Shown here: positions 38,119-48,241 of the stretch, piece after piece | Position numbering within the stretch: position 1 is the stretch's first letter | Layout: each line of letters opens with the position of its first letter | NCBI GenBank assembly: GCA_016934985.1 | Contig: JAFGRU010000018.1 | Location: forward strand, 1-56,272 | Direction of reading: 5' to 3' | Origin: Deltaproteobacteria bacterium | GTDB lineage: Bacteria > Desulfobacterota > Desulfuromonadia > Desulfuromonadales > JAAYDE01 | DNA length: 56,272 bases | Program-made: the position numbers and the translations under genes | Notes under the pieces: generated by a model | Seen by the model: the letters and a program-made list of their open reading frames with translations, nothing else | Database searches by the model: none | What the model was told of the DNA's origin: nothing

Positions 38119-39324
38119 TTATTTTTTCAAAAGAGCATCCATCAGCCGATGGCCCTCTTCGCAAACGACGTTGGTAGAAGCAGCGGCTCTCTCGCTATAA
38201 CCCTCGACAGCCCCGGTGGGAACGTATTCGCTCCGAGACCCGAAAAGGGTAAAAGGAACCGGATCGGCGCTGTGAGTCCTTAGGGCAAGAGGGGTCGGGT
38301 GATCGGGCAGCACAAGAATTCGATAATCTCCAAGTTTGTCGATATTTTCGACAACGGTTCCGACGGTGAGACGGTCAAAATCCTCGATGGCCTGGATTTT
38401 CTTTTCCAGGCTACCTTCGTGACCCGCCTCATCAGGTGCCTCAACATGGACATAGACAAAATCCCGGGTTTTCAATGCCTCCAGCGCCGCCTCCGCTTTA
38501 CCCCGGTAATCGGTGTCCAGATAACCAGTGGCTCCGGGGACATCAATAACATCGAGGCCCGCATATACTCCAATCCCTTTGATCAGATCGACGGCGGAAA
38601 TGACCGCGCCTGAAATACCGTACTTTTCCCTCATGGTGGACATAACCGGCGCACGCCCCTGCCCCCAAAGCCAGATGGAATTGGCAGGCAACTGACCTTT
38701 TTCAATCCTGGCCAGATTCACGTCATGAGTTGCAAATAACAGCTGGGAAGAATTCATCAACAGGATAAGATGTTTGGCACCACTATTCTGAGGCAGGTAT
38801 TGGAGAATATTCTGGCCGATGATGTCATGGGGAGGTGTCAGTTCCAGATCGTCGACACCATTCTTCCAGACCATGAGATGGCGATAACTGACGCCAGGGT
38901 AAAAATTGAATTGCCCGCCACCGAATTCATCCTGAAGAACCTTAACAAGCTGAGCGCCCTCCTCGCTGCTGATATGACCGGCGGAGAAATCGCCCATGCG
39001 AATTTCATCTTCAACAGCATCGAGATAAACCAGATTAAGTCGGAAGGCGACATCCTCGGGCCCCAGTTGGATGCCCATGCTGGCGGCCTCCAGAGGGGAG
39101 CGGCCCGTGTAGCAGTTACGAGGGTCATAACCAAAAACAGACAGGTTGGCCACATCACTGCCTGGCTGGAATCCGGCTGGAATTGTATGGACCAGGCCGG
39201 TTTCACCGGCCTGCGCCAATTTGTCCATAAAAGGCGTGTGTGCCTGCTCCAAAGGGGTCTTCCCACCCAGTTCCGGAATCGGTTCGTCAGACATTCCGTC
39301 GCCAAGCAATACAATATATTTCAT
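38119..39324 (-). CDS. apgM: Archaeal-type cofactor-independent phosphoglycerate mutase (or homoserine kinase paralogue)
   Basis: Alkaline-phosphatase superfamily enzyme of 401 residues. Motifs: LLGDGMSDEP, with metal-binding Asp; GSDVANLSVFGYDP, carrying the phosphoserine; RLNLVYLD; HVEAPDEAGHEGS; and LPDHPTPLALRTHS. This family interconverts 2- and 3-phosphoglycerate. A bacterial subgroup with the same length has been proposed to act as a homoserine kinase, and sequence alone does not separate the two. GAGGA precedes the ATG. It ends the mutS-glnD-xerD string. Confidence 0.82.
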   Translation of the reverse strand: MKYIVLLGDGMSDEPIPELGGKTPLEQAHTPFMDKLAQAGETGLVHTIPAGFQPGSDVANLSVFGYDPRNCYTGRSPLEAASMGIQLGPEDVAFRLNLVYLDAVEDEIRMGDFSAGHISSEEGAQLVKVLQDEFGGGQFNFYPGVSYRHLMVWKNGVDDLELTPPHDIIGQNILQYLPQNSGAKHLILLMNSSQLLFATHDVNLARIEKGQLPANSIWLWGQGRAPVMSTMREKYGISGAVISAVDLIKGIGVYAGLDVIDVPGATGYLDTDYRGKAEAALEALKTRDFVYVHVEAPDEAGHEGSLEKKIQAIEDFDRLTVGTVVENIDKLGDYRILVLPDHPTPLALRTHSADPVPFTLFGSRSEYVPTGAVEGYSERAAASTNVVCEEGHRLMDALLKK

Positions 39325-39374
39325 ACATTCCTCAAAAAAGGGAAAACGGTATGGAAACCTCTTAGGTGTTTGAT

Positions 39375-40262
39375 TTATCCCCGCGGGTGATATTCTTTAT
39401 GGATCTGCTTCAGGCGTTCCCGAGTGACATGAGTATAAATCTGAACAGTAGAAATATCAGCATGACCCAACATGGTCTGGACGGACCGAAGGTCAGCCCC
39501 ATTATCGAGAAGATGGGTCGCAAAGGAATGCCTGAGGGTATGCGGCATAATGTTTTTTGTAATCCCGGCCTGACTGGCGCGGCGCTTAATGATCTTCCAG
39601 AAACCCTGCCGTGTCAAGCTTTTCCCAGACTGATTGAGAAAAATGAAATCAGTCGACTCATTTTTGCAAAGCAGGCAACGCCCCTCATCAAGGTATTGCT
39701 TTAAGGCCTCCCTGGCCGACTCGCCGATGGGAACGACTCTCTGCTTGTTGCGTTTTCCAAATGCCACCAGATAGCCGACATCGAGCTGCAAATCCTTGAA
39801 CCTCAAAGCGATCAGTTCCGAGACCCGCAAGCCGGTGGCATACAGCAATTCAAGCATGGCACGATCGCGCAAATTAAGAGGGGAATCAGGGCAGACTACG
39901 CCCAAAAGGCGGTCTACTTCGCTGGGAGTCAGAACATCCGGCAGGACTTGAACAGTCTGGGGAGCTTCGATTCTGGCTGCGGGATTTTCCGTGCAGATAC
40001 CTTCTGCCAAAAGAAATTTGTGAAACATGCGCAAGGCCACCAGGGCTCTGGCCCGGCTTCTTGGGGAAAGTCCTCTGCCCTGCAAATAGCTGAGGAAATA
40101 GAGGATGCGCACCGGGGTCACCTCTTGCAAGGAAGCCCCCCCCTGATTCTCAAGAAAATCCAGATACCCGCCGAGGTCCCTTCCGTAGGCCTCCAGAGTA
40201 TTGCGGGAAAGACCCCGTTCGACTGTCAGGTAGTTGAGAAAAAGATCGAGACTGCGGTCCAT
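39375..40262 (-). CDS. xerD: Tyrosine recombinase XerD
   Basis: Site-specific recombinase that resolves chromosome dimers at dif. The 295-residue protein has the SAM-like N-terminal domain (LFLNYLTVERGLSRNTLEAYGRDL) and all catalytic residues: Arg in ATGLRVSEL, Lys in the beta-hairpin, HTLRHSFATHLL, GHADISTVQ and the nucleophile Tyr in IYTHV. Its ATG overlaps the glnD stop by one base (TAATG). No phage genes are adjacent, so it is the housekeeping recombinase; XerC is elsewhere. Confidence 0.88.
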   Translation of the reverse strand: MDRSLDLFLNYLTVERGLSRNTLEAYGRDLGGYLDFLENQGGASLQEVTPVRILYFLSYLQGRGLSPRSRARALVALRMFHKFLLAEGICTENPAARIEAPQTVQVLPDVLTPSEVDRLLGVVCPDSPLNLRDRAMLELLYATGLRVSELIALRFKDLQLDVGYLVAFGKRNKQRVVPIGESAREALKQYLDEGRCLLCKNESTDFIFLNQSGKSLTRQGFWKIIKRRASQAGITKNIMPHTLRHSFATHLLDNGADLRSVQTMLGHADISTVQIYTHVTRERLKQIHKEYHPRG

Positions 40263-42973
40263 TATTTCCCCCCGTTTTCTCCCTGGAGAACACCTAATAG
40301 TTCTCGACGGAGTTCCTCGATTTTTGCAGGCTGGGTAATTTTGTCCCCAAAAATATCCTGAACATAAAAGGTGTCTGCAACCTGATCACCTTTGGTCGAA
40401 ATCTTCGAGACACCGATGGTCAGATTAAGGATGGCAAGAGTCCGGGTGATATCGTAAAGCAAGCCGATACGGTCATCAGTAAAAAGATCAATGACGGTAT
40501 ATTTTTGGGAAACCTCGTTGTCGATCTCAACCCGGGCGGAAAAACGCGGTTTATGGGCAGCGGGATAAAGCGGCTCCCGTTTGCGTTTACGAACCAACTC
40601 ATGAACCTGAAGCCGACCCTCGATGACTCCTGTTAAAGCCTTTTCGACCTTATGCCATTTTTCCTCATCGTCGACGATTTTTCCCCGGTTACTGTTGGCC
40701 CGCAGAATATCTACGGCAACACCATTTTTGAAGGTGTAAATCTGGGCGCTCAGAATGTTGATCCCGGCGGCGGCGAGTACTCCGGCGACATTTGAAAAAA
40801 GCCCGGGATAATCAAGGGTCGAAACAATTACCCGGGAACAGTCAGCTTCCGGCTCGGGGTCTACCTGCATGGCCAGGGTTTTTTCCCCTCGGTTGAAAAG
40901 GACCCGCAGATGTTCAGAAATTTCCCGGGCCGAGTAAGAAAGCACGTAGCGGGTGTCGAGATGCTTTAATTCGTCCTTGATACGTCTTTCGCCATAGTCC
41001 TCGGAAAGGATCTCGGCAATCTTTTTTTTGCGTTTGCGAACCTTTTCGGAACGCTTTTCCAAGGCAAATTCGCCTTTTTCCAAAATCAAAAACGATTTTT
41101 CGTAGAGTTCGCCCAGAAGATAGGCTTTCCAGGGGGTCATAACTTCGGGACCGACGGCCATTAAATCGGCAAAAGTCAAAAGATAAAGCATGCGCAGGTT
41201 TTCGCTCATACCCATGAGACGGGCAAACTCGATAATCAGGCGGTCGTCACTCAAATCCCGGCGCTGTGCGATATGAGCCATTTCCAGGTGATGACGGACG
41301 AGAAATTCGAGACGCTGGCTATCCTCTTTGCCAAGACCGAGGCGACGGGATGCTGTGCGGGTCATCTCGGCCCCAATTCCGGAGTGGTTGCCACCCTCCC
41401 CTTTACCGACATCGTGGAAAAGAATGGCGAGAAGGAGAAGTTCCCTCTTTTCAATTTCCTGGGCCACGCGGCTTAAGATGGGATATTTTTCCTGATAATC
41501 CCCCTGCCAAAGTTTGATAAACTCCTCAACAGCAAAAAGGGAGTGAATATCAACCGTATAGGTATGGTAGACATCGTGTTGAACGCGGCAGAAGATTCGG
41601 GCGAATTCAGGCAAAAAGTGATTCAGAAAATGCAGTCCATGCATGGACCGCAAGGTTTCCGCAACCCGTTTGGGGTAGCGGAGTATTTCCATGAACATCT
41701 TATTGATTTCCGGGTTGCGGCGCACCTTATCGTTGATCAGGTGCGCATGCTCACGGACAATCTGCTGCAATTGGAAGCTGAGCTCGACATTATGGCGCTG
41801 GGAAAGCCAGAAAACCTTCATCAACAGGCTCGGGTCTTCCCCGAAAGCATCCTGACGGCTGGTTCTCAGCTCCTGGCGAAGGACATAAAAGACATCGTCG
41901 ATTTTCCGTTTACGGGACATGCTCAGAAAGGCACGGGGGGCCTCAGCGAGATTGGCAGCCTTGCCGATGAGCGATGACGCCAGGTCCATGACATGGGTGG
42001 CGTGGGTATAATAATCTTGCATGAACTGCTCAACGGCCAGGGCTTTCCGATTGTCTTTATATCCTAAAAAGCGGGCAATTTTTTCCTGGTGGTTGAAACG
42101 GATCTGGTCGTTTTTGCGCTGGGACTGAAAATGCAGCTCGTTGCGGATACGCCACAGGTAGCTGAATGCCGCTTCCCACTCCTCTTTTTCACGCTCGGTG
42201 ATAACCCCTTTTAAAACCAGTTCCTGCAGGGAATTGACTTTAAATTTAACCTTGGCCACCCAAAGGGCGGTGTGCAGTTCCCGCAGTCCTCCTTTCCCCT
42301 CTTTGAGATTGGGTTCAAGAAGATAGACCGAGGAACCGAACTTTTGGTGACGGGTTTGAATCTCACTTATCTTATTACGGATAAAAACCTGCGTATTGCG
42401 GGCTCTGAGTACATCAAGAACGGCTTTTTCATAATGGTGGTAAAGGCTCTCATCGCCGATAAGAAAGCGGGAGTCAAGAAGAGCAGTGTGCACCGTGCTG
42501 TCCTTGTCGGCAAACTCCAGACAATCCTCCTGGGTGCGAACGCTGTAACCGACATCGAGGTTCATATCCCACATCAGATAGAGCATCCGGTTGGCGATTT
42601 TTTCGGCCAGGTCCCTTGACTTCCCCTGGTAGAGGAACATCAGGTCTATGTCGGAGAAAGGATTAAGTTCCCGCCGCCCATACCCCCCCAGCGCAACGAG
42701 AGCGATAGGATAGTTGTCAGGATCGGCAACCCCTGCCGATACATCATGGAAAAGACGGACGAGCAAGGTATCAGTAACCAGGGTCAGCGCATCAACAACC
42801 AGGGCGCCACCTTCCCCCAGGCGGTGCCTCGAAAGGATGTATTCACGGCTTTTTTCCAGACCTTCACGACGTTTTTTCAGCAGCTTGTCGCGCCTGTCTT
42901 CAAAAGACAGGGAATCCTGTTCTGGGGTAAGAAGGGGTGGGAAAACCTCCTGAACAAAACGGCTCAACTTCAT
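40262..42973 (-). CDS. glnD: [Protein-PII] uridylyltransferase / uridylyl-removing enzyme
   Basis: Senses glutamine and modifies PII proteins to control nitrogen assimilation. The 903-residue protein has the nucleotidyltransferase motif GGYGRRELNPFSDIDLMFLY, the GlnD UTase-linker domain, an HD hydrolase domain (AILFHDVGKGEGGNHSGIG) and two C-terminal ACT domains (VIVSTLDYPGLFSNVAGVLAAAG and IDLFTDDRIGLLYDITRTLA). It overlaps both neighbours: four bases with amiC and one with xerD. Confidence 0.95.
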   Translation of the reverse strand: MKLSRFVQEVFPPLLTPEQDSLSFEDRRDKLLKKRREGLEKSREYILSRHRLGEGGALVVDALTLVTDTLLVRLFHDVSAGVADPDNYPIALVALGGYGRRELNPFSDIDLMFLYQGKSRDLAEKIANRMLYLMWDMNLDVGYSVRTQEDCLEFADKDSTVHTALLDSRFLIGDESLYHHYEKAVLDVLRARNTQVFIRNKISEIQTRHQKFGSSVYLLEPNLKEGKGGLRELHTALWVAKVKFKVNSLQELVLKGVITEREKEEWEAAFSYLWRIRNELHFQSQRKNDQIRFNHQEKIARFLGYKDNRKALAVEQFMQDYYTHATHVMDLASSLIGKAANLAEAPRAFLSMSRKRKIDDVFYVLRQELRTSRQDAFGEDPSLLMKVFWLSQRHNVELSFQLQQIVREHAHLINDKVRRNPEINKMFMEILRYPKRVAETLRSMHGLHFLNHFLPEFARIFCRVQHDVYHTYTVDIHSLFAVEEFIKLWQGDYQEKYPILSRVAQEIEKRELLLLAILFHDVGKGEGGNHSGIGAEMTRTASRRLGLGKEDSQRLEFLVRHHLEMAHIAQRRDLSDDRLIIEFARLMGMSENLRMLYLLTFADLMAVGPEVMTPWKAYLLGELYEKSFLILEKGEFALEKRSEKVRKRKKKIAEILSEDYGERRIKDELKHLDTRYVLSYSAREISEHLRVLFNRGEKTLAMQVDPEPEADCSRVIVSTLDYPGLFSNVAGVLAAAGINILSAQIYTFKNGVAVDILRANSNRGKIVDDEEKWHKVEKALTGVIEGRLQVHELVRKRKREPLYPAAHKPRFSARVEIDNEVSQKYTVIDLFTDDRIGLLYDITRTLAILNLTIGVSKISTKGDQVADTFYVQDIFGDKITQPAKIEELRRELLGVLQGENGGK

Positions 42974-44712
42974 TTTTTGGCCACCATGTCCAGAGTTGCG
43001 GCAAAGCTGCGTACGCCGTTGACAATACCCCTGGCGACGCGCTCCTGATAAGCGCGGCTGGTCAGACGCGCTTCTTCGCGATGATTGCTGATGTAAGCGG
43101 CTTCAACCAAAATGGAAGGCATGGTGGCACCGACCAATACATGAAAAGGCCCCTGCCTGACACCATGATCCTTGACATGTGAGTATTTATCGCTCAATTC
43201 CCGAACGACTCCGTTTTGGACCTTGTTGGCAAGAAGGCTCGATTCGTTAATTTTGGAGTTGGCCATCAGGTCAAAAAGAATCATTTCCAGGTCACTGACC
43301 TCTTTGAGCGTGATGCCGTTTTCACGCGCCGCCACGGATGCGGCATCTTCGTTTTTTGAGAAATTGAGGTAATAAGTCTCTATTCCCCTTGTTTTTCTAC
43401 TGTGACTGGCATTGGCATGAACGGAAATGAAGAGGTCGGCATTAAGACGGTTGGCCAGTCCGGTCCGTTCCTCAAGAGTAAGAAACTTATCCCGATCACG
43501 GGTCAGAACAACCTTGCATTGCAAATCGTTTTTGAGGCGCTGGGCCAGGATTTTGCCAATGGCCAGAACCACATCCTTTTCTTTAACGCCGTTGGGACCG
43601 ATGGCCCCCGGGTCTTTGCCGCCATGGCCGGGATCGACCACAATCAGCTTCAATTCACTGTTTTGAGTGGTCGCTGTGAAATCGACAGCCGGGTCCTTTA
43701 CCAGCGGTGTTTCCTGAAGGATCTTGGAGATACGATCCGGCTGAGGAGCCAACGGCTGCAAAGCAGGATTGGATTCCTGCCAGGCGGTTTTTTGAGCGGC
43801 TACATCGATAACGAGCCGGGCCGGATTATCAAGGGGGAAAACCCTGAAATCCTGAAGAACGTGCAGATCAAGAACGACCCGGACCTGATCGGGCCGCGCC
43901 TGGCCGGTACGAATCTGGTCAAGGATAGGGTCATTGACAACCTTGTTGGACTGAATTGTCGTGACACGAGTCGTCTCGCGAAGATCGACATATAAACGAG
44001 GTGAAACATTCTTTTCAGCGTTGCCGGGGAGAGTATTATAGGAAAATTCGACAGGCCCGCTTAGTTCCAATACCACCCTGGAAAAACCGGACCGGGCCTC
44101 TGATCTGATTCCCGTCAGGCGGATGGGGCCGGCTGGCTTCATTTTGATCTCATTTGCCACCTCTTCTTCGGGCGCTGCGGCAGAGGGCGGGTTAAGGGCG
44201 GCTTCCAGGGCATAAGGGGAGAGTCGCGACAACGCCTCACTGGCCGGCTTGACCTGATCACCACCAGGATATGCACTGACAACCCTGGAATATCGGGAAA
44301 CCGCCTCCTGGCTGTCCTTCAATATGCTGTCGTAAATTTTTGCCGAAAGAACCAGGGCATCATCAGCCAAACTACTGTCCGGAAATTTGACATCCAGGTC
44401 GTCAAAAAGTTCGGCCGCCTGGAGGGCATCACGCTCGGCAAGGGAAATGCGATATAACTCCTCGCAAGCGCGCCCGGCCATGTAGAGGGCCGCAGGTCCT
44501 TTGCTATGGGTTGGGTGATCGTTGGAAAAACGCCGGAACTCGTCAATGATTCGCAACCAATTGTCGCGGTAGCGTTTATCCCTGGTCGATTTGATAAGAC
44601 TGGAATAATCCCCCCGGATTCTCTGAAATTGAAGATTGGCCTCATCCCCAAAAACCGGGGATGAAGCAGCAATCAGAAATCCAAGACAAACAGCAACGAT
44701 TCGAAGATACAT
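42970..44712 (-). CDS. N-acetylmuramoyl-L-alanine amidase with AMIN domain
   Basis: A periplasmic peptidoglycan amidase for cell separation. The 580-residue protein has a signal peptide (residues 1-22), a TPR-like helical region (about 30-150) resembling outer-membrane assembly lipoprotein repeats, an AMIN domain (about 195-310: LTGIRSEARSGFSRVVLEL) and a C-terminal Amidase_3 domain with zinc ligands in DPGHGGKDPGAIG, E in KEKDVVLAIG, SVHANAS and the catalytic Glu in ILVEAAYISN. The AmiC type of the enzyme is likely. Confidence 0.92.
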   Translation of the reverse strand: MYLRIVAVCLGFLIAASSPVFGDEANLQFQRIRGDYSSLIKSTRDKRYRDNWLRIIDEFRRFSNDHPTHSKGPAALYMAGRACEELYRISLAERDALQAAELFDDLDVKFPDSSLADDALVLSAKIYDSILKDSQEAVSRYSRVVSAYPGGDQVKPASEALSRLSPYALEAALNPPSAAAPEEEVANEIKMKPAGPIRLTGIRSEARSGFSRVVLELSGPVEFSYNTLPGNAEKNVSPRLYVDLRETTRVTTIQSNKVVNDPILDQIRTGQARPDQVRVVLDLHVLQDFRVFPLDNPARLVIDVAAQKTAWQESNPALQPLAPQPDRISKILQETPLVKDPAVDFTATTQNSELKLIVVDPGHGGKDPGAIGPNGVKEKDVVLAIGKILAQRLKNDLQCKVVLTRDRDKFLTLEERTGLANRLNADLFISVHANASHSRKTRGIETYYLNFSKNEDAASVAARENGITLKEVSDLEMILFDLMANSKINESSLLANKVQNGVVRELSDKYSHVKDHGVRQGPFHVLVGATMPSILVEAAYISNHREEARLTSRAYQERVARGIVNGVRSFAATLDMVAKK

Positions 44713-44715
44713 GGG

Positions 44716-47334
44716 TCACACCATTTTTTTTAGTTGATCGAGAAGATTGAGAGCCTCAAGCGGCGTCAATACCGAAACATCAATGTTTTCAAGTTCTTTA
44801 CGCAATTTATCATCGTGGGAAGAGAACAGGGCGAGCTGGCCGTCGGGCTTTTTTCGGCCTGATTTTTTGCGCCGCTGGGCAAGCTTGGGCTCTCCCTCCC
44901 CGGAAAGTTCCCCTGCTTCAAGATTGGCCAGCACCTCCTTGGCCCGGTCGATAACCGCCGGAGGCAGACCGGCAAGACGCGCCACCTGAATCCCGTAGGA
45001 ATGGCTGGCACCCCCTTGGACGATACGGCGCAGAAAGATAATCCGATCGTCCCATTCTTTCACAGCAATGTTGAAATTCCGCACTCTTTCGCAAGTCAGG
45101 GCCAAATCGGTAAGTTCGTGGTAATGGGTAGCAAATAGGGTTTTGGCCGCAATCTGATGGGAATCATGCAGAAACTCAACAACAGACCATGCAATGCTGA
45201 TACCGTCAAAAGTCGAAGTACCGCGCCCGATTTCATCCAGAACTATCAGGCTCCGATTGGTGGCGTGGTTAAGTATGTGGGCGGTTTCGGTCATCTCGAC
45301 CATGAAGGTCGATTGGCCCCTGGCAAGGTTGTCGCTGGCCCCCACCCGGGTGAAAATGCGATCAACCACACCGACCCGGGCCTCGCCGGCCGGCACAAAG
45401 GAACCAATCTGGGCCATCAGAACTATGAGGGCGACCTGACGCATGAAGGTCGATTTCCCGGCCATGTTCGGACCGGTTATGATCAATATCTGATTCTCCC
45501 GGTTATCCATGGCCACGTCGTTAGGAACAAAGCGTTCGCCAAGGTTCATATTTTCAATGACCGGATGGCGGCCATCACGAATGATCAGGTCGCCGCTGTC
45601 GTCAACCTCGGGACGAACATAATTGTACTCATGAGCGACGTCTGCCAAACCAGTCAGGACGTCGAGATCAGCCAAAGCATCAGCGGTCGCCTGGATGCGT
45701 GCCCCCTGGGCGGCAATCCGGGTTCGGATACCCTGAAACACTTCATATTCCAGCTCGACCATGCGCTCGTCAGCCCTCAACACTTTATCTTCGTATTCTT
45801 TCAGGGCCGGAGTAATATAGCGTTCAGCATTGGCGAGAGTCTGCTTGCGGTGATAGTCATCGGGAACCTGTTTCAGGTTGGTGCGCGTGACCTCGATATA
45901 GTAACCAAATACCTTGTTGAAACGGATTTTCAGGGAATTAATGCCGGTTCTTTCCCGTTCCTGTTTCTCCAGGCGGGCGATCCAGCCTTTGCCGTCACGG
46001 CTGATGTGGCGCAGGCCATCGATCTCGGCGTGAAAACCCTCACGGATGAGCCCCCCCTCCCTGAGGGTAAAAGGAGGGTTGTCGTCAATACTCTGCTGAA
46101 TCAGCGCGTGAATATCGTCAAGGATATCGATCCCGTCCCCGATCTTTTTTAGAATCGCCGATTCAGCCTGCAAGAGCGGCTCACGAAAGGCAGGAAGGCG
46201 TGCCAGGGAGTTTCGCAAAGCCAGAAGATCGCGGGCATTGGCACTACCCAGGGAAATTTTTGCATTGAGCCTTTCCAGGTCGGAAACCCCGTCCAGGCGC
46301 TCACGCGTGTCGGAGCGAAACTGGAATTTGTCGACAAATTCACCGATCCCTTCTTGACGGCAGCTTATCTTGGCAACATCGATAAGAGGATAGTTGAGCC
46401 ACTTGACCAGTTTCCTTCCGCCCATGGCGGTCTGGGTCCGATCAAGTTCCCCCAGTAGCGAGCCTTTCCTGGTTCCCCCCTGCAGAGTGGCAACCAACTC
46501 CAGGTTGCGCCGGGTCGCATCGTCCAGAACCATGTGATCATTAGACTGAACGGTGCGCGGCTGACGGATATGAGCGACACTCCCCTTCTGGGTATCGCAC
46601 AGGTAGTGAAGAACCGCACCAGCCGCACGAACAGCATCGGGCAGATGGGCACAGCCGAAAGCATCGAGAGAAGCACAGGAAAAGTAATCAAGGAGAAGAT
46701 TCTCGGCATTGTGGCGCTCATAGACCCAGTCCGGCAAAGAGCTGACAAGATGGTTCTGAATCCAACCGCCAAGTTTAGTGCGAAGGCCGTCCCCTTCCGT
46801 TCCTTCGGGAAGGAGTATTTCGCCAGGACGAACTGAAGAGATTTCACTGCGCACTCGTTCGGCGCTGGTGAATTCAGCGACCTGGAATTCTCCCGTGGTA
46901 AAATCCAGCCAGGCGGCACCGCAATTCTCGCCGGAACCGTTGGCAAGACTCATGAGAAAGTTGTTTTCTTTGGGATTGAGAGCCTCGGTGTCAGTATTGA
47001 GACCGGGAGTAACAACCCTGACAACATCACGCCGAACCAGCCCCTTGGCTTTTTTCGGATCCTCCACCTGTTCACAGATGGCTACCTTGAAGCCATTGTC
47101 GACCAGTTTGCTTATGTAGGGTTGACTGCTGTGAAACGGCACCCCGCACATGGGGATTTCGTCTCGCTCTCCACGATTGCGGGCAGTGAGGGTGATATCA
47201 AGAAGTTTTGAGGCTTTGACAGCGTCATCGAGGAACATTTCATAAAAATCCCCCATACGGAAAAAAAGAATGGCATCCGGGTGTTTATCCTTAATTTCCA
47301 GATACTGACGCATCATCGGGGTTGTCGACGTCAT
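44716..47334 (-). CDS. mutS: DNA mismatch repair protein MutS
   Basis: Mismatch-recognition ATPase. The 872-residue protein has the N-terminal mismatch-binding motif FFRMGDFYEMF (Phe-x-Glu), connector, lever and clamp domains, then the ATPase with GPNMAGKSTFMRQ, IFTRVGASDNLARGQSTFMVEM, LDEIGRGTSTFDG and ATHYHEL. It is the first gene of a run with the amidase, glnD and xerD; the divergent region upstream (47335-47659) holds its promoter. Confidence 0.97.
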   Translation of the reverse strand: MTSTTPMMRQYLEIKDKHPDAILFFRMGDFYEMFLDDAVKASKLLDITLTARNRGERDEIPMCGVPFHSSQPYISKLVDNGFKVAICEQVEDPKKAKGLVRRDVVRVVTPGLNTDTEALNPKENNFLMSLANGSGENCGAAWLDFTTGEFQVAEFTSAERVRSEISSVRPGEILLPEGTEGDGLRTKLGGWIQNHLVSSLPDWVYERHNAENLLLDYFSCASLDAFGCAHLPDAVRAAGAVLHYLCDTQKGSVAHIRQPRTVQSNDHMVLDDATRRNLELVATLQGGTRKGSLLGELDRTQTAMGGRKLVKWLNYPLIDVAKISCRQEGIGEFVDKFQFRSDTRERLDGVSDLERLNAKISLGSANARDLLALRNSLARLPAFREPLLQAESAILKKIGDGIDILDDIHALIQQSIDDNPPFTLREGGLIREGFHAEIDGLRHISRDGKGWIARLEKQERERTGINSLKIRFNKVFGYYIEVTRTNLKQVPDDYHRKQTLANAERYITPALKEYEDKVLRADERMVELEYEVFQGIRTRIAAQGARIQATADALADLDVLTGLADVAHEYNYVRPEVDDSGDLIIRDGRHPVIENMNLGERFVPNDVAMDNRENQILIITGPNMAGKSTFMRQVALIVLMAQIGSFVPAGEARVGVVDRIFTRVGASDNLARGQSTFMVEMTETAHILNHATNRSLIVLDEIGRGTSTFDGISIAWSVVEFLHDSHQIAAKTLFATHYHELTDLALTCERVRNFNIAVKEWDDRIIFLRRIVQGGASHSYGIQVARLAGLPPAVIDRAKEVLANLEAGELSGEGEPKLAQRRKKSGRKKPDGQLALFSSHDDKLRKELENIDVSVLTPLEALNLLDQLKKMV

Positions 47335-47659
47335 TCAGGCAGAGTCCTTCTCGAAGAGCCGTTCACTTTGCAAATAGTCTAATTATTTGGAAGACCGCTG
47401 GCGGCCCATATCCAGATTATGTTAACAAACCTCCTTTTTGAAGTAAACAGCTCAGGGCGCTGAAATTACAACAAAATTCACTAATTTCCAGTTTTTTTCC
47501 GTTAAGGCAGGATTTCCGGCTGAGAAGATGGTAACAGGTCTTGAATTCACAGGTGAGCTTGGCAGTTTTCCGCGGCTATTTTATCAGTTGGGGAATAGCC
47601 AGGATGAATGCTTGATTCCATGACAGGTAAATATTAGACTGGTCTGCGCAGGAGGAACC
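47335..47659. other. Divergent intergenic region mutS / unknown gene
   Basis: 325 bp, AT-rich, between two divergently read genes. I see the ribosome-binding site GGAGG just before 47660 but no near-consensus promoter, hairpin or further gene. Confidence 0.4.
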
Positions 47660-48175
47660 ATGAGTCGAGAAACCGCACCGCCGCCAGGTGATTTGTGTTT
47701 TGCACGAAAAAAGTTTGATATTCGTACCCTGGAAGATGAAATCGCCGTTGATCAGCTTTGCAGCCGTTTTCTCCAGTCCTTTTTTCACCATCTCGTCGAG
47801 ACTGAAAAAACCTCTCCTGCCGAAGCTGCCCGCCTGGCCCGAGGAGCGGACCATTTTTTACGCGAATTCATTATTCCTGAAAAACGGGAAAATATCTTCG
47901 TGATCTCTTGCGAGCGGGTTCGACAATTTGCCGGCAACTGGTATATCGTCAGGACCCTGGAGCCCAATCCAAAGGAGTTATGCGACATCCTTGACGGCAT
48001 AAAAACCTTCTATCGTTTCTGTTCACAATCCGGGAAGACCGATTTTACTCGTTACGAAGCCATCGTCCATCACTGCAATCAGCTCGATTATTACCGGAAA
48101 CGCATCGACTCTTTCTGGGCGATCGAAGATGACGGATATTTCTCCTGGAATGCGGAGTGCCCCCTGGAATCCTGA
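47660..48175 (+). CDS. Conserved-looking protein of unknown function (171 aa)
   Basis: Not recognised. A soluble, mainly helical 171-residue protein with no signal peptide or membrane helix. Notable segments are DQLCSRFLQSFFHHLVETEK, GADHFLREFIIPEKRENIF, RFAGNWYIVRTLEPNP-like (QFAGNWYIV) and LDGIKTFYRFC. AGGAGG lies directly upstream of the ATG, so translation is credible. It precedes the CDF transporter by 66 bases on the same strand and may share its transcript. Confidence 0.65.
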   Translation: MSRETAPPPGDLCFARKKFDIRTLEDEIAVDQLCSRFLQSFFHHLVETEKTSPAEAARLARGADHFLREFIIPEKRENIFVISCERVRQFAGNWYIVRTLEPNPKELCDILDGIKTFYRFCSQSGKTDFTRYEAIVHHCNQLDYYRKRIDSFWAIEDDGYFSWNAECPLES

Positions 48176-48241
48176 CCACGTTTCTTTTAGTCCGTTTCAC
48201 CGACCAATTACTTTGAAGGGCTTGTTTTGTTGCGCTAACCG

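Noticed and set aside
39375-40262. Tyrosine recombinase as a phage or island integrase
   Set aside because: Sequence and operon position (glnD-xerD) fit housekeeping XerD; there is no att site or mobile gene beside it.
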